A stretch of DNA of 64,000 nucleotides from Oreocharis arfaki (lineage: Eukaryota > Chordata > Aves > Passeriformes > Paramythiidae), in the NCBI GenBank assembly GCA_013398015.1, contig VZRR01010747.1, positions 62,001-126,000 on the forward strand, given 5' to 3'. The position numbers and the translations under genes are program-made. The notes under the pieces were generated by a model. That model ran no database searches. It saw only the letters and a list, made by a program, of their open reading frames with translations, and was not told the origin of the DNA. Positions 13,201 through 23,174 of the stretch are shown here, in pieces; position 1 is the first letter of the stretch; every line of letters begins with the position of its first letter.

Positions 13201-14867
13201 TGTGGTTGCTCGTTATTTACAGTCAGCTGGGGTTAATAAAACTCATCACACAGAGCCCGGCGCTGGCGAGGAGCCATAACTCATCCCCAGAGCTGCCTCC
13301 CGTGGTTTAATGGCTCCACGAGGTGCACGGAAAGCTGGAAGGAGGCTGGAAAACAGAGGTTTAAACAACAAAAAAAAGCAACATTTCTGACTCTCCACCT
13401 CCCCCTGCAGGAAAATTAGCCAAGGATAGATGAAAGAGTTCCAAATTGTATCTTAAATCTGATTTATACTCTAGGGCATGGGGGAAAAAAGGCATTTTCT
13501 CTTGCTGCTTTGCACTGCATAAATCTCACAGAGTTGCTTGCTCAGACTTGTGTTTTTTCTGATTTAAGACATTTACAGTTCTGATTTGCTTCAAAGAAAG
13601 ATGGTTTCATTTAGGAGACAAATACATTGATTATTCCATTAATTTGCCTTATAAATAGAATTAATTTATTCTTTTTTTTTGTCTTCTATTACGTGCTGCT
13701 CAGGTTCAACCTTAGGTGAAGTGGGCTGATCTGTAAATAATCACACACTCGTGATCCCCTGGAACTCCCAGTGCCAGTGAGGCTTCCAGGGGCAGAAACA
13801 GTTGGGTTACTGGGAAATCTCTGTTAGCAGTAGGAGGCTGGTGAGACACCACTGTGCAGTCCTGAATCCATCTGGGGGAGATAAGATTAACACATATTAA
13901 CAAAAGTACATGATCCTGATCCGTAAAAAGTTTAATTCAGGCCTAAAAATGCTCAATTCAAGACTAAAATCTGATTCAAACAAATATCACTGGAGAGAAA
14001 TTTAGTAATGAATGCCTTTAAAAAGAAATTTGAAAAAGTATGGTCTTTCTGAAAAATAAGAACTGAAAGTCTATTTGCTCTGCACGAGCCAATTTTGACT
14101 CGGCGCTGACTGCTGTGCAGAGATGTGCTCAGAACAGAGGAAAACCAAAAAATAGGGAAAAAAACCCCAAAACCTAGGCTACTTTACATGTTAGTTCTTA
14201 AGTCCCTGAGGATGCAGACACCACACTTGGAGATACTCAAGGATCCAAGCCCTGGCATGACGTCCCAACTCTTATCTTCTCTGCTTAAACCACATCCTGC
14301 TTGGTGCCTTGAGCTCTTGTAGGCAAGGTGGAGTCTGAGCTCTCTCCAGGTGTCTGCTTGCCAAGGCTGTTCCCAGATTTGGGAAGCAGAGCACACCATT
14401 GCAAAGGCTTGGCAATAAAATGCCTTATGAACGGCAGAGGTGGTCCAAGATACTCACTGCTGGCTCCTCACTGTCTCCTCCCACAGCAACACTGGGATGG
14501 GAGATATTTCCCTCACGAAGTGGCTGCAGGCATTCCCAAAATAACCAGATTCTCATTAATTCCAGCATCAGGAGCACAGCAGTTTGGAGATTTCCAGTCT
14601 AATCCTTCCTTTGGCTTTAATTCCTGTGCTTAGTCTTTTTCTGTCTACAGTGTGAGGTATTTTACATGGAAATTTAAACTAAAGTTGTTATAAGGCATTT
14701 GTAAGAAAAGCTTTTCCTTTAGAAAGGAAAATAAAATTCCAGCAGGGAGAGGACCACAATCCAGCCATGACAGTCTTTGAAACTTCCCACTCCATAAGGA
14801 ATAGCACCTAGAACCTGTCCTCACTGCATCCACTGCCAAAGAATGTTATATTAGAGGAATATTATAA

Positions 14868-14900
<33 letters not shown>

Positions 14901-17900
14901 AAAAAATATAGAAGCTGGTCTTGCAAACATTTCAATACTCCCTACTACAAGACCTTATAGCTTGAGTTCTTCCAGCCTCATTGCCTCAGGATGAAATTTT
15001 CCAGGTGGGAAATCCCAGTCTATCCCGGGATGAACATTTGCCTGTGCCATCTTCACTCTTCCCTACTGCACAAATGTGTAAATGATACAGTCTTTAATTA
15101 CACCGTCACAGAAGCACACCCCGCCTCCTTCTAATTATGAGTATAAAAAATGAATCACAGTCAGGCAGAGAACGAAATTGTTGAGCATTATGAATAAACC
15201 AGTGACTAAATCCCAGGACTTGCAGCGTGTGTAACGCAGCTGGAAGCGTCGGCAGCGAAGGGGACAGGCCCTGGAAGGAGTGAATGAAGATGGTTTTTAT
15301 TCAAAAAGCCCTCAGTGAGCGACTCCTTGCTCAGCAGGTCCCATCATTCCTGTGCCACAGATGCTGTGGGGGAGCTGGGCTAAATCCAGCAGGTGATCAC
15401 GTCACTAAAAACTCAGATGCTCAAATTCCAGCTGCACAAACAACGGGAATTCTAACTCGAGTGAGCCACATCTCCTTCAAGTGTCTGAAAATAAAGATAT
15501 GAGTGACTTGCCCTGGGCTGTCTCCAAGGTAAAGAAGAGGAACAGGCATCCTTAGGAAGGAATTCATCCCAGCACAGGCAGCTGGGAGAGGTCAGGGAAT
15601 GGCAGAGATGCCCTTTCCACTGACTAAACATGGAGCACAGGTGATCTGCTGAGACTTGCTCTGCATCAGAGAGATCTCAATGCAGAAAGATGAATCCTAC
15701 CCTTCCTAAATTTGTCACTTCCTATTTTTATATAATTATTTTTAAATTCTCACCAGGAGATACCATTTTATCTGTACGCAGCATGCCAACAAACTGGACC
15801 TGAAGGCTTTAAAAGAAACTTGCTTGGCACCAAGGACTTTCAAAGAAACTTCAAAAAATAAATTTACCTGTTTTAAAAGCTGGCACTAAAATGCTCCCTT
15901 GCCGTGCTGCCTGCAAAGGATTCCCTGCTCCCGTCAGCATAGATATTAACGCACACACACGAGAGGGCAGAGCTGTGCTAGCACATTCCAATTTAAATAT
16001 TACCAGTTCTTTGCAGTGCAGGGATTACTGGGCTGTTATTTTGGGGAGAAGAGGATGAAGTGAAGGATATCATAGAATTTATTTACCCAGAAATGATAAT
16101 CCATTTTTTTAATCTCACTACTCAAAACTAGCAGCTGCATCAGATCCCTGAGCATCACACACAGCACTCGCTGCTCCCCACTTATCAGCAAGAGGGAAAT
16201 ACCCAAGTCTCTTACATAAAACAATGATGTAATTACCAACTAATCTAGCTTATTTAGGAACCAATTTCTTCCCACAAGGCTGGAGGTTCAAATGGACTAA
16301 AAGATCTTGGCTTGCACGTGGCCAAATGGAAGCGAATGGGTATGGACAGATAAGGGCTGGATTGGCTCCCCCCAACCACGACATTCCCACTAAGGCCTTT
16401 TCCTTCTGACACACTTAGAAGTATTAATTAATTTAACTCAAGGGGGTTGTTTTTATCTGGATTTCTCAGGCAGCTTCACTCTTACAAGTTCAAAGGCAGC
16501 TTTGAAGCCAGCTCAAAGAATGGATTTATATTGATTTAAGAAAATGTATCAGAAATTCAGAAATGATCAGCACTGCAAGTGCATGGAACCAACTCCTCAG
16601 GGTAGAGAGTTCCTGCTCTTCAGATTAAATACTCACAGAATCCCTTAAAACATCTGCAGGAGCAGGAGGGATCCCCACTGATTCATCTGGGCAAGTAGGA
16701 GCCACCCAGAGAGAGACAGGACAGCTCATCAAAAGCCACTTATCTATTTCTGCATAATCTGAGCATTATTTATTATCTAAGAGCCACATTTTGAGATTGT
16801 TTATTGTCACTGGCACTTCCTAACCAGAGTCACCACCCAACAGGCCAAGCAGTGCATTGCAATATATCCATTTATACGATACTTTTCATTTCATGTCTCC
16901 AAATGTTTTGTTAACCAAAAGCCTGCAGCATCCAAAACCTGTCACTGGATATTAGGCCAAGCTTGTGGTAGATAAATGGAAAGCAACAAAAGCCAAAGCA
17001 CTTTTCCAAAGGTCACAGTTAATTCCTTGCTTCAAACCCTAGGAAAAACGCACCTACAAAGCATCCAAAAAATACCCCAATGCCCAGGCCTGGGAGAACA
17101 CTTGATCCCTGCTAATACTTTTAACAGGGTTTTCATTTTGAAAATTATCTACCTGACCCTTCCTGTGGTAAGTGTAGAGGTGGTTGACGACAATTCAGAA
17201 TTCTCATTCTTGACAGATTAATGGATTTTTAGGACAAGTTCTTCCCAGTGATTCAAGTGAAATCCATTTTGCTTCAGTGAGTTTATTATACCATGTACAT
17301 ATTTAGGATTCTACACTGTCATTAAAACACCATCAGTGCATCTCAGAAAGTCTGAGGTCTCATATTCATGTAGAAATCCAAATGCATTTAAAATTGTCCC
17401 ATTAACCTCTGAACTGTTATTAGACAAACACGAGCTCAGAACTTACTTTCTAAACATTTTTTCCACTATAAAGGAGAATAAATTCAAGTTATGCTCCATA
17501 AAAATCAACAATACAAGCTGGCAAAAACACTCTTCCACTCCAGTACTATCAGATCCTATAAAATGACTTGATTTGCCTGTATGGGAAAAAGAAAGTGGGA
17601 AGATGGGAGACAGCCTATCTCAATTCTGAACCAGTAAAGCATTTAGGAACATATCTGATTAATTTAGAATGCAGGAGGGAGATTAAAATCCCACCTCAGC
17701 AGGCTGACATTAACTCCTTATTGCTTTAAGGAACAGAGCTCCCTTTATTCCACCCTCAGTTGCTTGGGGACCAACACAGCGAGAGTTATGGATCTTGATG
17801 GAGCAACAAAGGGAATTGATTTTTGGAGCAGCTCTTCCCACAGGGGGTAAAGGACAAAATAATGAACGGTTTTGCTACTCCTGTGTCAGCTGCTGAGGAA

Positions 17901-20900
17901 CAATTGTCACCAAGCATGGCCACAAGATCCTCGGAGGGAGTCGCCTCCACCCATGCCCTTAATTCACACCGTTGGATGGAGAGATTTCCAACCTGATGCT
18001 GCCAGCACCATCTGCTCCAGAACCTTTAGACCTCCTTCACCCTTGTGGAACACTCATCCTCTTCCCTGAGTGCTGGCCTGCCTACAAGCCAGACTCTCCC
18101 AAATCCCAACGTTCAGGCTTTCGCAGCCCAGCAGCCACGTGATGGATCAGCTGCTTCACGAGCAAATGCTGCCTCCCAGCTCGGCGTTATCGTTTCAAGA
18201 GCCATAAAATCAGGTTCCTAAACACTGGTCGTAGGTTTCCACTTTTTCTTGGCTCACGGGCAGGATCATAGGAGGAAAGCAAGGAACACTGAGGGGAAGC
18301 TACTCAGTTCAGGCTCAAAATATCCAATGTATTCACACCTGCATCGCTGAAAATGTGGTCTTCTGGTTTAAGCTACAAACCTCACATAGGGATTTTGTCA
18401 TTCTGATGATTTTTGGCAAATTTGAGACTCCATTCTGAGAAACAAACATTTAATACCTCACTCCTGCCCAGTACAGACACAGACAAGGTGTTACAGGCTG
18501 AATGCAGCACTGCAGTGGTTAAAATATGGCCTCAGCAATGACTTGGTCGCACTCTGCTACATCCGTGTGCAACCACATCATCCATTATTGCTCTATTTGG
18601 GCACGGATTTTGCCCACACCAAACTGTTCAGGTGGTCTCTGCATTTCACAGCCCTGTTTGACCTAATGTTGAGTTCAGGATCTCTCTTGCCTGAGAAAAC
18701 ACTGACACCGAAGCTTTATCCTGCTTGAAAATACAATGCAAATATAAAAAGGCAATTTGCTGCAACAGAAAGTGGCCATTCAGTGTTTAAAATGTCAGTT
18801 TAAAATAAGTTTAGCAGCACTCTTCTGTTCGAACAGCACTGATGTAGCCTGACTCCTAAAGTTCATCGTAATTCTCCTCAGCCAAACTAAAATGAGATAT
18901 TTAATTAAGATGTTCTACAAATATTCTATTAAAAAAACCCAGCTGTCATGAGAAAAAAGATGCTGCTCTTTCCTGCCAAATTCCACAAAAACATATCCAA
19001 CATCCCTCCGTTCTCCCTCCTCCTCTTTTCCATGCCCCTAGTCCCCCCACCCACACGCAGAGGACACTGTTACATCACTCCAAGTACAAATCTTCTGGCT
19101 GCCCTCATTTCCCAGAGATTAATGATCAGCAGCTCAAATCAGCTTTCCCTGCCACACCGAAGTCAAATATTAAATGGCAAAGCCCAAAGACTTCCAAGGC
19201 ATTTCAGTCAGAGCAGCCCGAGGTGTGCCAGGCACTGGAGATGCCTCAGTTTACCTTAAGGGACAGAAAAGAGAATTACAAAAGTCACAAGATGGATGAT
19301 TTTTTTTTTAATCGTCAGAGTTTACTTGGAGTCAAGGGTTGTGTCAGTATAAAAGGGAGACCCAGAGGCACAAATAAATGGGACTTGCGTGGGGCATAGC
19401 AGGGTGGAGGTTATGGAGGATGAGGAGATGGGAGTCATAACCTTTATGGGAAAGGATGGAGATGAACATCTCACCAGGGAGCCCATCAGTGCCTCCATGG
19501 AAGTCACACTAATTGCATCAAAGTAACCAATTTGGAGTAATTTTAGAGCTATCCTTGCTCTGAAAGGGTTGAGGGTCAAGATAAAAGTAAATTTGGGAGT
19601 CATTTTTACTTGCATGCAGGCCTGCAGCAGTAGCAATCTTCTCCTCAGCTCTGGGCAAACTACCAAAGAGGCCTGGGCCTGTGCTGAGACCTCAAGCCCC
19701 ATCTCCAGGACAGCCGTACTCTGCTCAAGGGCTGGAATTCTACCAGGAATTGGGACTATGCGAGGCTGGCCTGAGCTCCCCAAAAGCCAAGTGGCTCTTC
19801 CAGCTTCCCAAGGCCAAGGCCTATATGCATGACAAAGAACATTCCCCAGCTGGGCAGAATGTCAGTGCAGTGCCCAGATGCCAATCCAACTCCTTTTTAC
19901 TGCCAGCATTATCCCAAGGCAGTCTCTATGCCAAGGAATACTCTGACAGGCACATGAGGGCAGAAAATGGAAAAGGACTGTGTTCACCAGCAGAGGTTCC
20001 CTGAATGCAAAGGCAAGGCAAAAGGAGGACTGCTTCTGGCACTGGGAGTAAATACTCTTAATTGTAATCTGAACTGATGGGACCCTCTGCACACTTGGGA
20101 AAGGAGAGTCCATTAAAAACCATCTCAAAAGCTCAGCTCAGGTAGGCACAAAAGCTCTGCAGTGACCAGATCTGTGCTGGAAGGGGAGCAGTGCCACAGA
20201 GAAGGAAACACTCATCGCGTGTTTGAGACAAGTCCTGCCTCAAGAACGAGGGAAAGGGGGAAAGGAGAGGCTGAAGAATTTACCAGATCTCTCAAAAACC
20301 AGCAGGATTTGGTAAAACATTTTGAACCAACAACAGAAATCATACCTGTTCCAGTTCAGATTCAACCAAGGCTTCAAAACAACAATTTGCACTGAGTGAA
20401 TTACATTTTCAGTATTAAAAAAGAAACAACAACCAAAAGCAAAGAAACAATAATTAAAGTCAGTCACAACCTGCCTGATTTGATACCACTTTTACTTCAA
20501 AAATTGGAACATATGACATAAAAAGCACCCACACGACACGATGTTTGCTTCCCAAGATTAATTCCAGAGCAAGACATCATTCTGAAGAACCCAAAACAAA
20601 TTTCTGTTATTAATTGAGAGGATAAATGAGGATCAAACTCATTAACAGCCCTGTGAGTAAGTACACAATAAAATAAACACTCTCACAGATTATAAGCAAA
20701 CATGATACAGACTGTGGCTACAATAAGTCAGCCAGGAACAGTTCTGAGCTCACAGAGACCCTGGAAAAATACTGGTACTCAGCAAATTACAATCTAGACA
20801 GTCTCCTCTTTCCCCAGGGGACATTTACTTCCTCCTAGACAGCTGCACACACTATAGACGAAACCTTAAAACCAGCCTGCCCAAGAGACACAATCATATC

Positions 20901-22838
20901 TTCAAACAAACCTTTTTTAGGACGGGGTTTTGTTGGTTCTGTAGCCGCTGGCAATGAAGAAACCTGAAAAGACAGAAACCAGGAGTAGTAAATATACCAG
21001 GCAAGGTTTCTTGAAGCTCTGTTCCAGAAAATAATCAGAAAGGACAAGTGGCAAATCCCAAAGGAGGGCATAAAATAGCAGCATTGCTGCTGGACAAGCT
21101 CTGCCCTGCCAAGCAAGGCAGAGATTCCTGTTCCACAGCTCAATTAAATAAACACCCTCACTGTGCAGCACATCCCTGCTCGTGGGGTCACTTCTGATCA
21201 CCAGCATCCTGGGAAGTGATCTTTACCTTGCAAAAAAAACAGTACTGGAGCATTTAAGAAGCTAATTAGAGATCACACAGAAAATAACTCAAAAACATTT
21301 ATTATAAAATATTGATGAAGTTAATTAGGGCAAAGCTGTTCCCAGGGAACCATCTGAGTCCACAGGATGTGAGCACAGGGATGTCCCATCCCTGATGGAG
21401 GGCAGGGAACCTCCCCCTGCAAACACTGTCCAGAGCTCCCAGTCCATGTAAAATAAATTAATTTTATATGATTTTCTTTGCATCAACCACCAAACCTTCA
21501 TGGAAGAGAAAGAGGTTTACACAGGGAAGTATTTTTATTTTCCACTTTGCTTTCTGAGAAGACACAACACAGGATTTTATACACCTGTGTCACCTCCCCT
21601 CTTAAAATAATAATTATTATTTTAAAATAATTTTTAAAATCAGAGATTCAGTCGATCTTTGTTCATTGCAATGTTTTGGGGACATTTTCTAGTTGCATCT
21701 TTTTTTCTGGAGATGGGGTGGATCAGAGATGCTAAGACATGAAAAATAACCCAAGAAAGGCTCTTCCGTTTTCTTTTTTACTGTTTACTTTTCTGTTTAA
21801 CAATTTCTAAAATTTTATTGACTTTTCTGATTCCTATTGTGAAAAACTGAGTTGCTATTTTCACAGAATTACCCAACTCCGAGCACTCCATCTTCAGCAG
21901 AAATAACCAGCACAAACACCTAATTTTTTAATATATTGCAATCTTTTTTAATCTGCACGCACATCATTACAATTCTGAGTCCTCTCACTCAGCTGTCAAG
22001 ACTTTCCTGAAGTTTCTCCTATTTCCTCCTCACCTAAGTACCTTTCTACTTACCCTTTTGTCCAGATCATTTCTAAGTACACTGAACAACCCAGGCCTGG
22101 TACTGATTCCTGTAGGGCTTCACAGCAACCACCCTCCACCACAAAAAACTTACGGAATTATAGAATCGGTTGGGTTGGAAGGGATCTTAAGGATCATCCA
22201 GTGCCACCCCCTGCCATGGGCAGGGACACCTTCCACTTATCCCAGGCTGCTCCAAGCCCCGTCCAACCTGGCCTTGGACACTGCCAGGGATCCAGGGGCA
22301 GCCAGAGCTGCTCTGGGCACCCTGTGCCAGGGCCTCCCCACCATGACAGCCAGGAATTCCTTCCCAATATCCCATCCAGCCCTGCCCTCAGGCAGTGGGA
22401 AGCCATTCCCTGTGTCCTGTCCCTCCATGCCTTATCCCCAGTCCCTCTCCAGCTCTCCTGGGGCCCCTTTAGGCCCTGGCAGGGGCTCGGAGGTCTCCCT
22501 GAGCCTCCTTTTCTCCAGGTGAACACCCCCAACTCCCTCAGCCACTCCCTGTGCTGGAGCCCTTTCTCCATCTCCATTACTCTTCCCTTGTTCCAGCACC
22601 TGATAATCGATTATTAATGTTAATTACTTCAGCAGAGGCTGAATTTCCCTCACGTTTTCCATACCAAGTGTGCAGATTAAAAACTCAAGTTTTCAAAATA
22701 ACTTCTCGCGGCCGCAACCCCTCACTTCCCTTCCCCTCCGCTCATCTCCCCTCCCGTCCCTCGCCCCTCCGGTCCCTCTCGGCCCCCTCAGCGCGGGCGA
22801 CTCACGCCCCTCACCGTGGCGTCCTGCGGCTCCGCCAT
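1243..22838 (-). CDS. BBS4: BBS4, BBSome TPR subunit (coding exons 1-7; 3' part off the left edge)
   Basis: BBS4 is a tetratricopeptide-repeat subunit of the BBSome, the coat that moves membrane proteins in and out of primary cilia; it also acts at centriolar satellites with PCM1 (family knowledge). Seven exons on the minus strand join in phase to 459 nt, 153 residues: 22815-22838, 20912-20963, 6938-7017, 4250-4313, 3420-3531, 2794-2866 and 1243-1296. All junctions are GT-AG. Recognisable stretches include APELPILERKNWLIYLLYV, AVIKEQLQESQGLCEYAVYV and EISHNLGVCYMYLKHFNK. From memory, human BBS4 also has 153 residues up to this point, so no exon is missing. The product so far is a short basic N-terminal tail plus roughly the first TPRs; the remaining TPRs and C-terminus lie left of the window. 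The start MAEPQDAT resembles the human MAEERVAT start and has a good Kozak context (GCCATGG). No frameshift or stop was seen. Confidence 0.97.
1297..2793 (-). other. BBS4: BBS4 intron 6
   Basis: 1.5 kb intron with GT-AG ends. Nothing else was seen in it. Confidence 0.9.
2794..2866 (-). CDS. BBS4: BBS4 coding exon 6
   Basis: 73 nt encoding FLLGKHKAAIEVYNEAAKLD then EKDW, with a TTTTGCAG acceptor and GTGAGT donor. The TPR signature residues are visible (GKHKAAIEVYNEAAKL). Confidence 0.97.
2867..3419 (-). other. BBS4: BBS4 intron 5
   Basis: 553 bp intron with no recognisable content. Confidence 0.9.
3420..3531 (-). CDS. BBS4: BBS4 coding exon 5
   Basis: 112 nt beginning LIFRLEGKIQESLELFQTCS and ending NLKQVARSL across the next junction. 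The GTGAGT donor splits the Leu codon. It encodes the first helical TPR pair. Confidence 0.97.
3532..4249 (-). other. BBS4: BBS4 intron 4
   Basis: 718 bp intron. Open frames in both directions have no recognisable similarity. Confidence 0.9.
4250..4313 (-). CDS. BBS4: BBS4 coding exon 4
   Basis: 64 nt encoding AVIKEQLQESQGLCEYAVYV then Q, plus one base. The acceptor is CTTCCAG and the donor GTATGG. It is nearly identical to the human segment (QETQGLCEYAIYVQ) and starts the TPR array. Confidence 0.97.
4314..6937 (-). other. BBS4: BBS4 intron 3
   Basis: 2.6 kb intron. It holds a degenerate AT-rich tandem repeat (5021-5093), a short tandem duplication of a CCCAGATTCACCCC unit near 5398-5440, and a 251-codon minus-strand open frame (4341-5096) of unknown meaning. 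Confidence 0.9.
5021..5093 (+). repeat. Degenerate AT-rich tandem repeat
   Basis: Four to five imperfect units of the type ACTGAGAAAGTTATTCTTG / ACTGAGAAGTTATTATTG, with TTGAGAAG interruptions. Confidence 0.6.
6938..7017 (-). CDS. BBS4: BBS4 coding exon 3
   Basis: 80 nt, in phase with exon 2 (G+CA gives Ala). It encodes APELPILERKNWLIYLLYV and then RRDYEECK, with a GTAAGA donor. This is the conserved segment just before the first TPR of BBS4. Confidence 0.97.
7276..7369 (+). mobile_element. CR1 LINE 3' fragment
   Basis: The terminal ~95 bp of CR1 in sense orientation: GAAGGTGTCCCTGCCCACGG, then a CCTTCCAACTC...ATTCT end. It is antisense to BBS4. Confidence 0.8.
7740..8230. promoter_or_regulatory. 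CpG-rich patch in BBS4 intron 2, candidate enhancer or alternative promoter
   Basis: Roughly 490 bp with many CG dinucleotides (for example the run around 8058-8100) in an otherwise CpG-poor intron. It contains a perfect X-box at 7925-7938. No coding exon is evident. Regulatory function is inference. Confidence 0.4.
7925..7938 (+). promoter_or_regulatory. Intronic RFX-type X-box
   Basis: The plus strand reads GTAACCATAGCAAC, a full match to GTHNYYATRRNAAC. With equal base frequencies about 0.4 such matches are expected by chance in 64 kb on both strands, so position and CpG context matter more than the match itself. Confidence 0.45.
8311..8389 (+). repeat. Local direct duplication
   Basis: Two copies of a ~29-bp unit (CTCACTGAGAGCTCCTGAAA.. 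and CTCACGGAGAGCTCCTAAAA.., both continuing CCAACATCC) offset by 50 bp, with AGAGCTCA between them. Confidence 0.7.
8576..8660 (+). repeat. Minisatellite-like tandem repeat, unit ~AGTAATCCAAACAAA
   Basis: Five imperfect copies of a 15-20 bp unit: CAGTCCAAACAAAAA, AGTAATCCAAACAAACAAC, AGAGTAATCCAAACAAAG, AAGTTATCCAAACAAA and AGAGTAATGCAAACAAG. Confidence 0.75.
9008..9174 (+). mobile_element. CR1 LINE 3' fragment
   Basis: It reads GGCAGTGTCCAAGGCCAGGC, then GGGGCTTGGAGCACCC, AAGGTGTCCCTGCCCATGG and CTTCCAACCCAAACC. This is the 3' end of a CR1, antisense to BBS4. Confidence 0.88.
11777..12017 (-). mobile_element. CR1 LINE 3' fragment
   Basis: The reverse complement of a CR1 3' end, from GGTTTGAGTTGGAAGGATCT through CCATGGGCAGAGACACCTTC to CTTCCCAATATCCCATCTTA. 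Same orientation as BBS4. Confidence 0.9.
14871..14898. repeat. (TA)14 microsatellite
   Basis: 28 bp of uninterrupted TA dinucleotide in BBS4 intron 2. Confidence 0.95.
20912..20963 (-). CDS. BBS4: BBS4 coding exon 2
   Basis: 52 nt after a TTCTGTCTTTTCAG acceptor. It encodes VSSLPAATEPTKPRPKK plus the first base of the next codon, followed by a GTTTGT donor. The lysine/proline-rich tail just before APELP corresponds to the ESQKPRQKK stretch of human BBS4. The sequence is diverged, as expected for this disordered linker, but length and phase fit exactly. Confidence 0.9.
21602..21625. repeat. Perfect 24-bp AT palindrome
   Basis: The half-site TTAAAATAATAA is followed at once by its exact reverse complement, with no spacer. 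The flanks are also A/T-rich. Confidence 0.9.
22154..22600 (-). mobile_element. CR1 LINE 3' fragment (longest in window)
   Basis: About 450 bp in reverse orientation, beginning ATTATAGAATCGGTTGGGTT. It extends further into the element than the other copies (through CTCCAGCTCTCCTGGGGCCC). It lies in BBS4 intron 1, in the same sense as the gene, about 215 bp from exon 1. Confidence 0.92.
22815..22838 (-). CDS. BBS4: BBS4 coding exon 1 (start codon)
   Basis: The ATG at 22836-22838 (read on the minus strand) begins MAEPQDAT, 8 codons, and ends in phase 0 at a GTGAGG donor. It sits in the CpG island. The first three residues match human BBS4, and exon 2 continues with the expected basic linker. 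Confidence 0.88.
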
Positions 22839-22855
22839 GGCCGCGGCGGGCCGGG

Positions 22856-22869
22856 GTTGCCATGGCGAC
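22856..22869 (-). promoter_or_regulatory. RFX-family X-box in the BBS4 promoter
   Basis: The minus strand reads GTCGCCATGGCAAC, matching every position of the X-box consensus GTHNYYATRRNAAC known from RFX/DAF-19-regulated ciliary genes. It ends 17 bp before the BBS4 start codon. BBS genes are classic RFX targets in nematodes and vertebrates, so location and gene agree. Binding is inferred. Confidence 0.7.
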
Positions 22870-22877
22870 CGCCCGCC

Positions 22878-22885
22878 ACTTCCGG
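22878..22885 (-). promoter_or_regulatory. ETS/GABPA-type site
   Basis: ACTTCCGG on the plus strand (CCGGAAGT on the minus strand) is the core ETS/GABPA motif common in CpG-island promoters. It lies 9 bp upstream of the X-box with respect to BBS4. Confidence 0.45.
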
Positions 22886-23027
22886 CGCGGCCATGGCGCG
22901 CGGGGCACAGCGGGAAGGTGGCGGTGGTGACAGGGGGACCCCGGCCTCCCCCCCACTGCCCCCCGTTTAATGTGGAAAAACCCCCGAATAACCACAGAAA
23001 TAATAAAAGGCCTGGCTTTTGGAAGGT

Positions 23028-23033
23028 TTTATT
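23028..23033 (-). promoter_or_regulatory. Probable distal ARIH1 poly(A) signal
   Basis: AATAAA on the minus strand (CCCAATAAAACC), followed about 20-35 nt later by a U/GU-rich stretch (CCTTTTATTATTTCTGTGG). This is the expected layout of a cleavage site. It is the last signal before the BBS4 start codon, 190 bp away. Confidence 0.5.
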
Positions 23034-23168
23034 GGGAACTCCGCCGTGTAGAGGGAAATGAGGCCGCCAGGGAGGAGGGACTTCCCGGGAAGCGCTGAGC
23101 GGCTGTGGCCCCGCCCCCTCCCCGCCCGACAGCCGCAGCAGGGAGGGAGGTTGGAATGGCAGATTTTG

Positions 23169-23174
23169 TTTATT
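23169..23174 (-). promoter_or_regulatory. Distal poly(A) signal candidate
   Basis: AATAAA on the minus strand within AAATGAAAATAAAC, 141 bp before the last candidate. Confidence 0.3.

Larger units (their letters stand above)
7018..20911 (-). other. BBS4: BBS4 intron 2 (13.9 kb)
   Basis: The largest BBS4 intron here. It holds three CR1 fragments (7.3, 9.0 and 11.8-12.0 kb), a CpG-rich patch with an RFX-type X-box (7.74-8.23 kb), a short tandem repeat (8.58-8.66 kb) and a (TA)n tract (14.87 kb). From about 15 to 20.9 kb I see no repeat or gene. A 153-codon minus-strand frame at 19322-19783 matches nothing I know. Confidence 0.9.
20964..22814 (-). other. BBS4: BBS4 intron 1
   Basis: 1.85 kb intron. 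Its 5' part (22.7-22.8 kb) is in the CpG island. A CR1 fragment occupies 22154-22600, and a perfect 24-bp AT palindrome lies at 21602-21625. Confidence 0.9.
22705..23130. promoter_or_regulatory. BBS4: CpG island / BBS4 promoter
   Basis: A stretch dense in CG dinucleotides (GCGGCCGC, GGCGCGGCC, CCCGCCCC) covers BBS4 exon 1 and its upstream flank, against AT-rich, CpG-poor sequence on both sides. It contains an RFX X-box and an ETS-type ACTTCCGG site just upstream of the start codon. No TATA box is seen, as is usual for a housekeeping/ciliary promoter. The transcription start cannot be fixed from sequence alone. Confidence 0.8.

Noticed and set aside
19322..19783. 153-codon minus-strand open frame in BBS4 intron 2
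   Set aside because: No recognisable domain, and no splice context joining it to BBS4, whose exon 2-3 junction is already in phase without it.
22058..22617. Open frames of 120-154 codons with repeated peptide patterns around 22.1-22.6 kb
   Set aside because: They are translations of the CR1 3' non-coding end. Similar peptides recur at 11.8, 32.1 and 36.9 kb for the same reason.
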